Below are positions 36,801-63,960 of a stretch of DNA of 64,000 nucleotides, in pieces (position 1 is the stretch's first letter; every line of letters starts with the position of its first letter). The position numbers were made by a program, and so were the translations under genes. The stretch is from Apostichopus japonicus (taxonomy: Eukaryota > Echinodermata > Holothuroidea > Aspidochirotida > Stichopodidae), in NCBI RefSeq assembly GCF_037975245.1, contig NC_092564.1:17905984-17969983 (forward strand), given 5' to 3'. Below the pieces are notes generated by a model. It was not told the origin of the DNA. It ran no database searches and worked only from the letters and a program-made list of their open reading frames with translations.

Positions 36801-39669
36801 CGGAACTAAATAGGACCAATATGACAGCGCCCTCTGTTAATTTATAGCTTGGCTGGAGATCCATATTGTGATGGTCTTAAATTCATTGAAGACTCGCCCC
36901 GAACCGCATGCCGCCCTCTGAAAAAAGTTAACTTTCCGTTGCTTGCAAGTGAAGTTTTCTTCTTGTCGCTACAAAATGCAGACAGAAATGAAATGTGATA
37001 CCTTGTTATCTTTTATATAGACCTGAGATGTCCATCGCTGCTTTGTACACTGTGTTGTGGGTATTGACCGTAGCTGCATGTATTGACTGTACACTAGTGT
37101 CTAATTACCGACGGTAGCAAGCTGTGTGTGTATTTTCTGGGATCGATGGTGGTGTCTATCACTTCTGTTAGAACTCATTCAAAACTAGGTCAGATTACCG
37201 GTATCAGAAGTTTCATTGTGCGCGAGTCTTCACTCCCTTTAAATTAGAAACAAAAATCGGTTCATGTAATCGCTTTCTTTGTCTCCAAAAGAGATAAGTA
37301 TCTGAAATGAATCATTGCTAACTAATATAATACTATCCTTTTCATGAGCCGGTCCAGGACTTAAAAATAATAGAGACAAAGATGGGGTGGGTCGTGTAGC
37401 CGACAACCAGGAAGGGTGTTTACTTCCCAAGAGACAATTAAACATTGAGATGTAAAATGGCCTATAAGGCTCATAACTTATTTTAATGGATTGCATGGTG
37501 TTCAAGGGGGAGGAGGGACGGAGGGGCGGTGAGGAGGGGGTCACCCCACATACCCTGCATCCGTGCCTTTTCATTAAGAAAAAATATCATGATCGTGACA
37601 AGTCGGCGGCGAAACATGTTATATTAACATAATTAATTGATCAGAATTCGACAAAATCCTAAATACAAATTGTATATTGATTTAATTGCTAAGCATTAAA
37701 ACTTGTAATTCAGGAACATTTACATCCCACCATTTTACCCTTTTGCCTGTTGTACAGAAACTAACAGGGTGAGGGGTGGTGGATGGGTGGTGGATGGGTG
37801 GGAGGGGGTGGGGGATACTTTCCAGTTTTTTAAAGGAAGGTGTTACAAGAGTTGCGGGATCCATGAGGGTTCTGAGAGGTGTACACATATCCCCTTTCAA
37901 CGTCACAATAATTCAACAGTAGTTATTTAAACAATTGTAATATCTCTTTGTCTGGAAGGAGGATGCTCCCAGACCCACGTAGGTTGTATGGGGGAGTGGG
38001 CGTCAACGACCCCATGGCCGAAACCGCGTCTTTCATTAAAACCCTACCTCCGCTCATGGCCAGCATGTATCTCCATGTCTTGTATTAACGGCTATCGAGT
38101 AACACAGGCTTTTACTCATTCTAAAAATAATTTGTTAAATTGGCTTCTAAACTACCATCTTAAAAAACAGATGCCGAAGTGCGTGGACGTCCATGCATGC
38201 ACACACTATACGGTCAAACCATTTCTCGCAACTGCTACTGAATAATGCCAGCAAATATTTGTATTAGGTCTAACCTAGAATGGAGCTAAATTGCTTTGGG
38301 AATTCCAAGTAATTTGATTAAACTGCCACAAAAGTCTCAAAGTGGATTAAGTCCTTTTTTTTGCTACTTCAAAAGTGAAGGACAGGTTCAGCCGTAGCAC
38401 ACATACTTTTCATGTCCGTTTCCATTTCACAGACAAAATCGATTCGAGATGCGAGTAAAATTTATCAACAGGCAGACAGGATGATGAGTGTGAGTATATG
38501 GTCATACACACATACTCTGATATATTGTTTGAAATTTGTTACCTTTTTTCTGTTCTTGTTAAGTGATGCAAGTGACTGAGGGGATATCCGGGCCTATAGA
38601 ACCTAGTCGATTCAACGACAAGAGGAGGGAGGGGAGAAGGTAACAGGGAGGGGAGGTATAGAGCAGGGTGGTGAAATTCAACATTGTAACTATTTTAGTG
38701 TCATACAAGTCTGTTGAATGGTTTAAGCACATTTCTAATAGTATACATTCTAGTACTACCTGCTCGAATTCCTAATTAAAACCCCTCCGTACACACAGAC
38801 ACACACACACACATAAATCAAAATCATTAAAAAGAAGTAAAGATAAGAGTAGCTGAGAGAAGTAAGTAGCTGAAACGGAGTGCTGTATCCGCCCCTGGAT
38901 ACTGAAATCACGTACCTGGGGAAAAGGAGAAGAAATTATACAGTCGTTTCATTTGATTTAGTTGATTAGCCGAGATCGGAAACTTATTAGCGCGCATGCA
39001 TGCTGGATCCACAATTAGCAGGTTAAGTGACTTATAACCAAGAGATTGATCTATAAAGCAGAGTACACCTCCCACCATTTTGAATTGCAAATAATAAGCA
39101 GCTTCGACATTTTGTTTTTGGGGTTAATTGTGATGTCATTAAGAGACGTGTTCATTGGAGCACGTATTGGAGAGACTCCTCTGTCAAGGTTTACATATAC
39201 TCAAATCATTTCTACTTATATATGTCTCGACTGCAACGTTGATTGACCTATTTTTTTTTTACAAGAAAAAAAAAACAAAGACCTTTATATGATATATTCA
39301 AATGGACACAATCTACTACCCCTATTTAAATACATAATTATGTTTATGATTCTCCATGTACAGTTCCCTATTGAATCATACCGTGATGATCTTGGTGGGA
39401 AAGTTGTTAAAGACGACCTTGTTTGGTTTCTTAGACCACGTGATGTTGCTCAGACTCTCTCGGTACGAGTTGCATTTCCGATTCAGCCTAAATTGTCACC
39501 AGATGGCAGCACATCTTCTACCGGTAACCTACCGACAGACAGACGTCTGCTTTTCGTCCCGTCTGGTTTCGACGAAAGTCACGCGAACAAAAAGCGTCAA
39601 CGCAACGCAAAGAGCTTGTCTTGGAAGCAAAAATTCAAATCAGGCTACCCGAGTTGTTCTGTGTCATAA
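27160..39669 (+). CDS. PLP-dependent class-V aminotransferase / cysteine-desulfurase-like protein, complete, 19 exons
   Basis: Exons: 27160-27406, 28148-28178, 29504-29620, 29948-30077, 30438-30503, 30692-30757, 31253-31394, 31700-31739, 31999-32072, 32299-32372, 32570-32680, 33111-33157, 33624-33828, 34233-34294, 34599-34667, 35578-35689, 36004-36198, 38433-38489, 39364-39669. They total 2151 nt (716 aa plus TAA), with all phases and GT/AG sites consistent. Fold type I PLP signatures occur in order: [33 protein letters not shown] (about 234), FWDFATAG with the cofactor-pairing Asp at about 262, and [15 protein letters not shown] with the Schiff-base Lys at about 296. A loop [10 protein letters not shown] (439-448) follows; its second Cys (444) aligns with the sulfur-accepting Cys of the SufS-type RxGxxC motif. 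By homology it may be a cysteine desulfurase/lyase or related enzyme; the substrate is unknown. An N-terminal extension (about 85 aa) and residues 532-716 fall outside the family core and were not recognised. The tail is Ser/Lys/Arg-rich. No signal peptide is apparent. Confidence 0.88.
28739..29143. repeat. (TTA/ATT)n microsatellite, about 400 bp, in PLP-enzyme intron 2
   Basis: Nearly pure TTA trinucleotides with interspersed TTAATTAATATTAATA blocks. It contributes length variation to the intron between exons 2 and 3. Confidence 0.95.
30785..30925. repeat. (AT)n microsatellite in PLP-enzyme intron 6
   Basis: A TA dinucleotide tract is broken by GACACACACA and AGACATAT. It begins shortly after the exon 6 donor. 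Confidence 0.95.
32816..32875 (+). other. G-rich tract with quadruplex potential, PLP-enzyme intron 11
   Basis: Several runs of four or more G are separated by one to four bases (GGGGATGGGGTGGGGTGGGG onward) on the transcribed-sense strand. Such spacing is compatible with a G-quadruplex in DNA or pre-mRNA. No function is shown. Confidence 0.5.
34722..34762 (+). other. G-rich tract with quadruplex potential, PLP-enzyme intron 15
   Basis: Consecutive G-runs (GGGGACTTGGGGGCGGGG onward) lie about 55 bases after the exon 15 donor at 34668. Compatible with a quadruplex; function unknown. Confidence 0.45.
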
Positions 39670-40006
39670 AAGCAGACGTTTGGTTTGGGAAGAAAGTGAT
39701 ATGTTTTTTTTGTGTGCCAATTTCTGATATGATATGGTGCCACTATAGGACATGACTGCTCTTAAATATCTCTTTGTTTTGATTTATAAATGTATTAACC
39801 ATGTCAAAAGAAACTGAGTGTAATATAATGAGTGAATTGAAAGACTTTTATTTGAAATTTTTAATCACCACATTATATGCTCTGCATGTGATATCTCATC
39901 AAGTCAAAGTATGGTGAGCTTAGCGAAATATCAAGGACCAACGAATGCACTCAGGAAGGGTACAACTCAGGGTCTGTTCTAGAAACTCACGTTCAAATAT
40001 CTCAAG

Positions 40007-40012
40007 AATAAA
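40007..40012 (+). terminator. Possible polyadenylation signal AATAAA of the PLP-enzyme gene
   Basis: Canonical AATAAA lies about 340 bases after the TAA stop, followed by a T-rich region (TATTTCCTTTGTGTTG), as expected around a cleavage site. Confidence 0.5.
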
Positions 40013-40124
40013 TATTTCCTTTGTGTTGATAGACAGATTTCAACTCAGCGTCTCATTCAAACTAAAAGTCATGAAATGAACATGGTGAAAAATGAAATTG
40101 ATACACAGAAGCCGCTTCGGTCTT

Positions 40125-40590
40125 GTCCTTAATTCCCTCCCTACCCATTCCCTTCCCTCTCTATCCATTCCCTTAATCCCCTCTCTATCCCTTCCCTTAA
40201 TCCCCTCCCTACTCATTCCCTTAATCCCTCTCTACCCATTCCCTAATCCCCTCGATCGCTATTCATTCCCTCAATCCCCTCTCTATCCATTCCCTTAATC
40301 CCCTCTCTATCCCTTACCTTAATCCCCTCTCTACTCATTCCCTTAATCCTTCTCTATCTATTCCCTAATGATCCCCTCTCTACTCATTCCCATAAACCCC
40401 TCCCTACTCATTCCCTTAATCCCTCTCTATCCATTCCCTAATGACCTCCTCTCTACTCATTCCCATAATCCCCTCTCTATCCATTTCCTTAATCCCCTCT
40501 CTATCCATTTCCTTTATACCCTCGATCTCCACCCATTCCCCCAATCCCCTCTCTATCCATTAATCTCCATCCTATAGCCACTCCCTCTTC
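40125..40590. repeat. Pyrimidine-rich tandem array (CCATTCCCTTAATCCCCTCT type)
   Basis: Irregular repeats of about 25-27 bases built from CTCTCTAT, CCATTCCC and TTAATCCC. Plus-strand frames read LIPSLSIPLIP-like peptides because of the repeat; it is not a gene. Confidence 0.85.
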
Positions 40591-41907
40591 TCCTAACCGA
40601 ATGCCGCTCTTCTACTCCCTTCTCTCAGAAATGTCTATTTTCCTGCATCTTCGATCCCTCTACATCTTTAATGATCTCTTTAAGTTATAATTTGAATTCA
40701 TATAGTTTATATTTTAATTTGAATTACCACGGCCGATAGTTTCGGGTTTGGATATAAGTATACGTATACGATGTATCCGTGTTTAATTTTAACTTTTTGT
40801 GTGTGAAGGGGGAACATTTGGCCGAACGGAAAAGAAATTTTACATTATTAGGGTATTACGATATCTGAAGGAGTAACACACAAACCTATATTGTATATGC
40901 TGCGTACCGTCATCACTATTAACAGTTGTCTATTAACACTTCCTGTATACGGACGTCGTTATCGGTGATTTACTTGTTTTTCAGTTAGGCCGCCTACAAA
41001 GGTGAATGAAGCTATACTAGGATCACTGAAGATAGATTTTATTTTGGCTCGTGATACGGGGTAAAGACAATTTTGTGAATCGGTTTTGTCACCTTCCTAG
41101 CTAGGCCTCCTCTGCTTGGATTGAAAGCCTCCCAGAGATCACGCGAGACATATATATGACGTCGACTATTCAAAAATACCATTGTTATTATTGCTCCGAC
41201 TGAACATCCCACGACAGCTTATATGTCAAGGGAACATTTTCCACCCTTTTTCGCTACCGATTGTGCTTCTGCACATTGTGACAATACACTGTGACTTTCT
41301 ATTGAAATGTTGGATGAATCATTCAACCTTTCCCGTCGGATTACTATACCCAACGGTATACTGTGTTGTATTCATGTATATAGGTGCCGCGACAATGAAT
41401 GAACAGTCTTCCTCCAGGTGCGGACATGTCTATGACACATATTTATAAAAGCACTGCTAGCTCAATGGGACCATTGTAACACTTCTTGTTGGTGGTCTTG
41501 TCAGTATACTGTTTATATCTGTAAAATAGTGTTCCGGCCATACATGCACAGGCAACAACTTACTGTTTTCTGCATGGATGAACCAGCATTGCAGGCGTTA
41601 CTGTAAGAAAGAACAAAATTGTCCTTTTCAAGGAGGCATATATAATGCCATTCGTATCTTGAGGAAGATTTTTCTCATTAAAGTACACGTTTGAAATTAG
41701 GAATATTTCAAAAGTGGAATAATTCGTGGTATTCCGGTCAACAGCAGTGGGAGAGGAACTCATCATTTTGTTAAACAGATTTGCAAAATTTATTATTTGC
41801 TGCTCAAATCTCAATCGACCCTCGAGGAAATATTAGTTCCAGACCTCAATCGGATCATTGAAAATTGAAATTGGACCATCCAAATTGTCCAAATTTACTG
41901 TCGCAAA
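40591..41907. other. Intergenic region before the ACE gene
   Basis: No exon or repeat family was recognised. The ACE promoter should be in the right half, close to 41907; no TATA box could be assigned with confidence. Confidence 0.35.
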
Positions 41908-57526
<15,619 letters not shown>

Positions 57527-57965
57527 GTATACTGCAAAGTACCGTTCTTTTTTCTTTTTTATCCTCCAAATGATTCTATTGTTTCCAATTCAGTCTCGTA
57601 TATGTATATCTGACTTTTTTCTAGAAGATTTAAGGTGCTTTCAATTGACATCCGCAAAGCAAAATGGAAATTCCTTTACAACATTATAGCTTAGTTCTTG
57701 TTTTCCATCTCTTTTTGTTGAAAGTATAATAACATATATATATCATTAGATTAAACAAGAAAAAGCAGAGATATTGAAGAGATTAACGATAGGACGCCGA
57801 AGATGACGACAACGACGACGAAGATGATGACGACGATGACGATGGTGACGACGATTGTAGAAACTATTCCTAAAAGTTTGGTTTAAAAAGTTCAGATACG
57901 ATTTATTAAATCAGATACGACTTATTATGATTTATTAAAACCAGAAGGAGGAGTGATGTCCGATA
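57527..57965. other. Downstream flank of ACE with a GAC/GAT-rich simple repeat
   Basis: Probable 3' UTR and flank. A GACGACAACGACGACGAAGA-type trinucleotide stretch lies at about 57796-57857. ATTAAA at 57905-57910 is a weak candidate polyadenylation signal. Confidence 0.4.
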
Positions 57966-57973
57966 GCTGCACT

Positions 57974-59351
57974 CAGTGGCGGGCTGGCCACACGGGCATT
58001 GCCCGGTGGGCCGGTAGGCTGGGGAGCCTGGTAAAAATTACAGCCCATTTTCACAGTAGTTAATAGAAAACAGACGGGCTGTGTATGGTGGACGAATAGC
58101 TGCTCACGATGCAGCTGCAAAGTTTGTTCAATGGGCTAATGACCAGCTGGAAGAAATGGAAGAAGATATTGTTATGAAAGAGTCCCTTCCGGTAAAACGG
58201 CAAAGATAGAAGAAACGAATATATGGCGAACGAGCCACAGATGATGCTACATCAGCTTCTGACCCAGTGAACAGGTATCGCATTGAAGTGTATAACCCGA
58301 TAGTGGACGGTGTTGTTAGCGGCACTGAGCGACGATTTGCAAGATCATCAAGAGCAACATCAACATCACATGCTGATCTTACACCGCTTTAACCAAGGAA
58401 CTTTGGTCAAGTGCCATCGGGAGCTATGGAAGAGCTGCATAGATATTTGCTGAGATGTGATGATGCTGTCACCGCGGAACAACCACGAACAGAACTGCGA
58501 AGCCTTGGAGAACAGTAGTGAACACTGAAACAATCAGTAGCAAATGCTTATACGTTGCAGAAGGACAGTGACGGTGAGTCTGAACAGAACAGAGAGAGAG
58601 CTTATCAAGTGAGTCATGTAAAGATTGTCCTCTCTGCTGCTACAAGGTGCTCCCCGAGTTGAACCTTTCCTCCGATGCTTACAAGAGCATTGGGGTTGCC
58701 TGCAAGCTGCTGCTAACGCTACCTGTGTCACAAGTGGCATGTGGACGTTCTTTCTCTGCCTTGAGGAGAATAAAAAACTGTTTGAAGAAGTAATGACACA
58801 AGAACATCTTGAGGCGTTCTTGTTGATGTCTGTGGAAAAAAAGGATCTTGGCCAAACATGACACTCAAAACATCATTGATGGTGTGGCTGCCTGAAGCAG
58901 CGAATTACGTAGGCTCCTACTCACGTAGACATGACATGTGCTCGTGTTTTTGAAGCTATATGTTTTAGTAGATTTTATATAGATTTTATATAGGTTTTAT
59001 TTTCTTTACTTTCTTAAGCATGTTGTCACAAAATGCTTGAAAAACAAAATAAAATCCAAACGAAAACATGTATTTTTGTTTACATTTTTAACTTTTCCCA
59101 CTTTAATGAAGTGGTAAAATTAGTTTTGAGTGTTTTTGTAAGGATTATTGTAACCTACAAAATTGAGAAATATAGCACCATTTTGCTTCTAGGCATTCCT
59201 TAACTTAAAAAAATCTCAATGAGAAGGGGGTCACCCCTCCTCTTAGACCCCTCCCTATATCGGCGATCACTATGAAGTAACACATCAATGATTGATTGGC
59301 CGGTCTAGGTGAAAAATGCCCTGGCCGGTTTTAAGACCCAGTCCGCCCCTG
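57974..59351 (+). mobile_element. Decayed hAT transposon with 8-bp target-site duplication
   Basis: The left end is CAGTGGCGGGCTGGCC; the right end, complemented, is CAGGGGCGGACTGGG. The flanks GCTGCACT (57966-57973) and GCTGTACT (59352-59359) match at 7 of 8 bases. The 1378-base interior carries plus-strand remnants of a hAT transposase related to ZMYM1/DUF4371-type proteins, described separately. Length, stop codons and frameshifts show it cannot mobilise itself. Confidence 0.8.
58075..58893 (+). pseudogene. hAT transposase C-terminal remnant, frameshifted
   Basis: One frame gives RRAVYGGRIAAHDAAA, then after an in-frame stop RYRIEVYNPIVDGVVSGTER, the kind of segment that precedes the dimerisation domain in DUF4371/ZMYM-like hAT proteins. 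From 58638 another frame reads LTLPVSQVACGRSFSALRRI then NCLKK and a stop, the conserved hAT dimerisation core. It continues in a shifted frame with VMTQEHLEAFLLMSVEKK, and after a further shift with ILAKHDTQNIIDGVAA and TGA at about 58893. At least two frameshifts and several stops make it a pseudogene. The catalytic N-terminal part is missing. Confidence 0.7.
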
Positions 59352-59359
59352 GCTGTACT

Positions 59360-61050
59360 GATATTTTATTAGTGTTTTTACCACACTTCTGTCTTTGTTG
59401 TAAATTTGATGAAGGTCACACAATTTTTTTTGGAGAAACTATGTAATTTGTAAATAATCTAATATCAATTTATAAGTTTTCTTTTCAGTATTATAACTAA
59501 CTTACGACAACTAATCCTTAAACAGTGTAAATTATAACCGTTGCACGATAGTGACTTTATATTACGATATTACAATGGTTTACTCTCTGTGTGCCGCTTG
59601 CCCTTCCACAACGTTTCTTGTCTTTGTACCCTTTAATGAGTCTAGGGACATTTTGATGATGGCCCTCGATCTTTGAATCTCCTGCATCGAATATCTGGTC
59701 CTATATAATCATCATGTTAACATGTTCTGTATGCAATCTGTACTGAGGTGGTTGTAGTGGGGTTGAGAAACGGTTATTTGCGTGACTTTCTTTAAACACG
59801 ACATCAATATGTTTTTTGAAAGTAATTGTGTGGTGGGGAGGGGGAGTGGCAGGGGCAGGGAGTAGGCAATCGGCTGTGTGTACCGATATCACATTGTCCA
59901 AATAAAATTGCAGGTTTGTTAAAAAGTGAATTAAGAAAAAAACTTATCAAAACCGTTAATCAACATTGGTAGCATTCTAATTCAAAGTTCACAAGAATGT
60001 TTAAACTGCAACCCCCCCCCCCCCCCCGCCTTGACTATTCGTTCAAGTACAATACTGAGATAATATGTGTTGCATCCAGTTTATATAATTCAAAGTTAAT
60101 CAACCTCCACCCATCATGCGAAATGTGAATAAATCATATCTTATACTGCCAACACCCTAATAGGACTGTTTCAATGCAATATCATTATACAATATACGTG
60201 GTATTGACTATTGGATATTGATCACTTGAGTGGCCGACAGTACTTTTGTTAATTTAAAGCATCCATGATCCGGTGATGACATTAACCGCGTAAGACAAGG
60301 CGAGTGCAAAAACATTCTCCTGCCCGACATTCTTTGAATGTATTGGACCCTCCATTACCTCTCCCAACCACCCCCCCCCCTACCTCCCGCTTTGACCTAC
60401 GCCTTTGTTTAATGCCATGTCCTTAACCTTTAAAATTTTAAGATAAGGAACTTAATAAATACAGTTTATTGAGACTCTGATAGAATCAATATCTGCATAT
60501 CTCTGCAATTTGACTTAGATCCATGTGGCGACCAAATAAAAGCTAGGTAACTAATTGAAGAAATAGCTATAAGCCTGGCAGATTTTAGGAAGAACGTTTT
60601 GATCAAAAACTTTCTAGTTGAAATATTTGCTGTTTATCAGATCCGTGACGTAAGTTGGTGTCTGCAGAAAGATGGGAAGTCAAGTCCATGAATCCATGTC
60701 TCTGGCAGAATTAATACTACCTGAACAATGGAATAAGAAAAGAGTAAACTAAGACATTATTTCATAGCCGTAGTGTAGTGTTGCACTGTCGCATGTAATG
60801 TTATACAACGTATTTAACAGTCATTGTTGTTGGTTCTACTTGTAACATCGTGAAATAAATCTGCAAGGTTATAAATTTACATGATAACCCGTCTTCATAT
60901 TTCATTCTTTATGGTGTATTTCAATTTTTTTCATAAGCAATGATTGATTGGCGATCTTCTCGAGTGTGGCGAGTTGGCAATCACTGCTAAGAAATTTTAC
61001 CCCTATACTTACCCATTCGTACCACAACGTGACAATCTATGTATATATAA
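59360..61050. other. Gene-free region including first copy of a duplicated block
   Basis: No exon was recognised. From about 60061 to 60860 the sequence (ATGTGTTGCATCCAGTTTAT, ATGTGGCGACCAAATAAAAG, AGCCTGGCAGATTTTAGGAA) is a diverged copy of about 62910-63960. A C-run lies at 60010-60027. Confidence 0.5.
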
Positions 61051-61674
61051 CAGGGGTTCCTTAACTGGGGTGCATGAACCCCCATGGAGTGCGTGAGTCC
61101 ATCCCAGGGGGTTCGTGAGACGTTTCTGAATGTCAAATCTAGAGTACTTTTTTGTTGAACTAAAATCTGAAGTATCATATAATTTAGTAATGTACAAAAG
61201 TCGTACCTATATGGACAAACTCTTTTCGCATTCCATACGCATATGTTGCCATAGTAGTATACCGTACCGTGCATGTGATAAATAACTGAATTATGAAACA
61301 GACACAGGCCGCATGACTTTGGTGAAGTTGGTGTACGCATAAAGAGCTGAGAAAGTAACTGAAAGTCTGGCCAAAGTAATTATTATTATTTTGGAAATTC
61401 CAGATGACCTCCATTTTGCCCAACACAAAGGAAAGTTAGCATAAATTCTTGCTTGAAAATTGTTGTTGAGCGACAACATGCAGTCACTAGCCTGTTTAAA
61501 CATGATATACCAATTCAATATTACAATATGGACTTGATCTTTTACGAAGCACTATTATGCGTATTATAGTTTAATAATGACTCAGATCGTGTCTTGAAAA
61601 GTTGGGGGTTAATGGACAACTCTGACATCCACAAGGGGTTCGTAGGGGGGGGGGGTAAAGTTAGGGATACCCTG
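61051..61674. mobile_element. hAT-like non-autonomous element
   Basis: The left end is CAGGGGTTCCTTAACTGGGG; the right end, complemented, is CAGGGTATCCCTAACTTTACC. The flanking octamers ATATATAA and GTCTATAA agree at 6 of 8 bases, consistent with an aged target-site duplication. Its 624 bases show no transposase frame. The AT-rich flank makes the duplication call uncertain. Confidence 0.55.
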
Positions 61675-61856
61675 GTCTATAAAATGATGTTAATGGCAAT
61701 ATGCCAAGTACTAACGGTATTATGCCCATGCAATGTGCTTTACAACTCCAGTCGAATTAACACTTTTATTTACTGTATAAATACGTTAGCCATGTGACGT
61801 TTCGGAGCCTGTTAAATAATCCGTGGTTTTTCTTAAAGGCAGACTGCGTTGACTAA

Positions 61857-61969
61857 TGCAGTTGGGTATTGGTATTTTATAGGTGTTTATTAATGCAGTC
61901 GGGTAAACGCATTTTATATAGTTGTTTTTTCTGCAGTTGGGTATAGGCATTATATAAGTGTTTTTTATC
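61857..61969. repeat. Short tandem repeat, about 55 bp, roughly two and a half copies
   Basis: TGCAGTTGGGTATTGGTATT, TGCAGTCGGGTAAACGCATT and TGCAGTTGGGTATAGGCATT each lead into TATA-rich and T-rich spacers. Confidence 0.7.
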
Positions 61970-62418
61970 CTCCATGAAGATTTTAACCTCCTTCAAAGTG
62001 TCCTGGCGTGTCCTGGGGCAGATGTGACGGTTTACACTCCTATGATGTAAATACTATGCGGATGGGTAACACTGAAAACTCCATCCGCTCCTAGACGCTT
62101 TCTATTCCAAAATTATTTCGCTGTAATGATTTGTCAAGCCTTACAAAACGGGCAATGGGATACCTGTCACGAGGTTGGGCAACTTTGAAAGCTGATATTA
62201 AGAGTGGTGCCTTGAAGCTTCAGGGTCATTTGTCTATTTTATAAGCCAATCATAGACAATATTAAAGTGATATATTGTTAGGAAAAGTGCAACGTCATAT
62301 ACTAATGTGAAATTGTGATCATTATTGTAAATGCTACGCAATATACTACATTCACAAACAGAGATCGAAATTCGCTAAAATAACTAAATGAATAAAAGGG
62401 GTTGTCAAATAATGACAG

Positions 62419-62467
62419 AGAAGTATATACAAATATATATATATATAGCCTATATATATATATATAG

Positions 62468-62529
<62 letters not shown>

Positions 62530-62546
62530 GCCTATATATATATAGC

Positions 62547-62581
<35 letters not shown>

Positions 62582-62610
62582 TATTAAGACTAGTATATAT
62601 ATATATATAA
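62419..62610. repeat. AT microsatellite with AGCCTATA interruptions
   Basis: TA dinucleotide runs interrupted several times by ATAGCCTATAT. Explains the I/Y-rich shadow frame. Confidence 0.95.
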
Positions 62611-62751
62611 AGTTGGTTAGTTGGCGTCTATCTTGGCGCAGAGTGCTCTATGTTCAGTGGACAGAGCGAAATATATGTTGTTTGAAGATCGCTCAACGTG
62701 TGAAACTCCGAGTAACAGCTACTAGTGTTCCACTAGTCTCAAATAGTCTCA

Positions 62752-62754
62752 AAT

Positions 62755-62808
<54 letters not shown>
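62752..62808. repeat. (AC)n(AT)n compound microsatellite
   Basis: ATACACACACAC changes into a pure TA run. Confidence 0.95.
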
Positions 62809-62809
<1 letters not shown>

Positions 62810-62909
62810 AATGGGCTCAGTGGGTAAATGTGTACGAGGTGGATATATCGCCATGGAAACAAGTTCACCATCATGCTCAAAATACCGAGAAAAGAAAGAC
62901 ACATGAGAT

Positions 62910-63960
62910 ACGTTGCATCCAATTTATATAATATGAACTGAGTAAACCTCAACCAATTATACGAAAGTTAAATGAATTATATCTCATAAATCAGTCCAAC
63001 ACCTGAACAGGACTGTTTTAAAAGTAAGCACAACCAACTCTGTTGTTTGTATGTGCAACAACATATTAAGATAATACAACGAATTTCAGAGGTACAATAG
63101 AAATTAAACAACCCTAAATCATTGGATTAAATCTCGGGTATAATAGTATATTACGGTAAATTCACATCAATGTTCCCTGACTCTGCTCATGTCTTGAAGT
63201 TTACTGTATAATTCCGCTAAATGTGTGGAATAATCCACGAGACTGTCTCATAATACAATATTTATGTTTCCTTGCTTCACTGAGGCAGGTTTGGCCGTTT
63301 TGGTTAAGGATTTGTAGATTAAAATTGCGATTGAATAGTGGTTAGTCCTAAAATTTCACTTCCGAAAACATGCAGGCAACTACGGTCTATCAGTGCAGCT
63401 ATTATGTAAAAACATACTTCTGCCTGCATCCCTTTCCTTAAAATACAATTAAAGCACCATGTACCCCCCCCCCCCCCACACACACACATACCTCCCCTCT
63501 CCCACCCACACTCGGTCCTATTCCCTTACTAGATGTCATTTACACATTATAATATCGAGTTAATTAAACTAAATATACACAATGTTTGGCACGTATCTCT
63601 GTAATGTATGTTAGACCTATGTGGCGACCAAATAAAAACTTGAAAGTTAATGAAGAATAGCTCTAAGCCTGGCAGATTTGGAAGAACGTTTTGATCTTAA
63701 ACTTTCAAGGTTCAACTATTTGTTGCATGTGAGGTCCGCTACGTTTGCTAGTATTTTGTTGTTGTTGCTTTCTTTGTTTGGAATGCGAAAGAAATCCCTG
63801 GATCCACGTGTCTTGTAGATTATTAACGCCTTTACAATGAAAGGGGGGTGGGGGGGGGGGAATCGACTGATTATCACATTTATAAGCTTTGCTGTATTTC
63901 TTGTATGTAATGCTTTTCAATGTATAATACGTTACTGTCGGTAGTTCTACCAACGTTTGA
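62910..63960. repeat. Second copy of a duplicated block (first copy about 60061-60860)
   Basis: Shared landmarks occur in the same order: GTTGCATCCAATTTATATAA, AACAGGACTGTTTTAAAA, a long C-run, ATGTGGCGACCAAATAAAAA, AGCCTGGCAGATTTGGAAGA and AACGTTTTGATC. The two copies have diverged by indels. Whether it is a local duplication or two copies of a dispersed element is not settled. Confidence 0.65.

Noticed and set aside
62388-62906. 172-codon frame, the longest in the window
   Set aside because: Mostly I/Y repeats from AT microsatellites; flanks have no recognisable domain.
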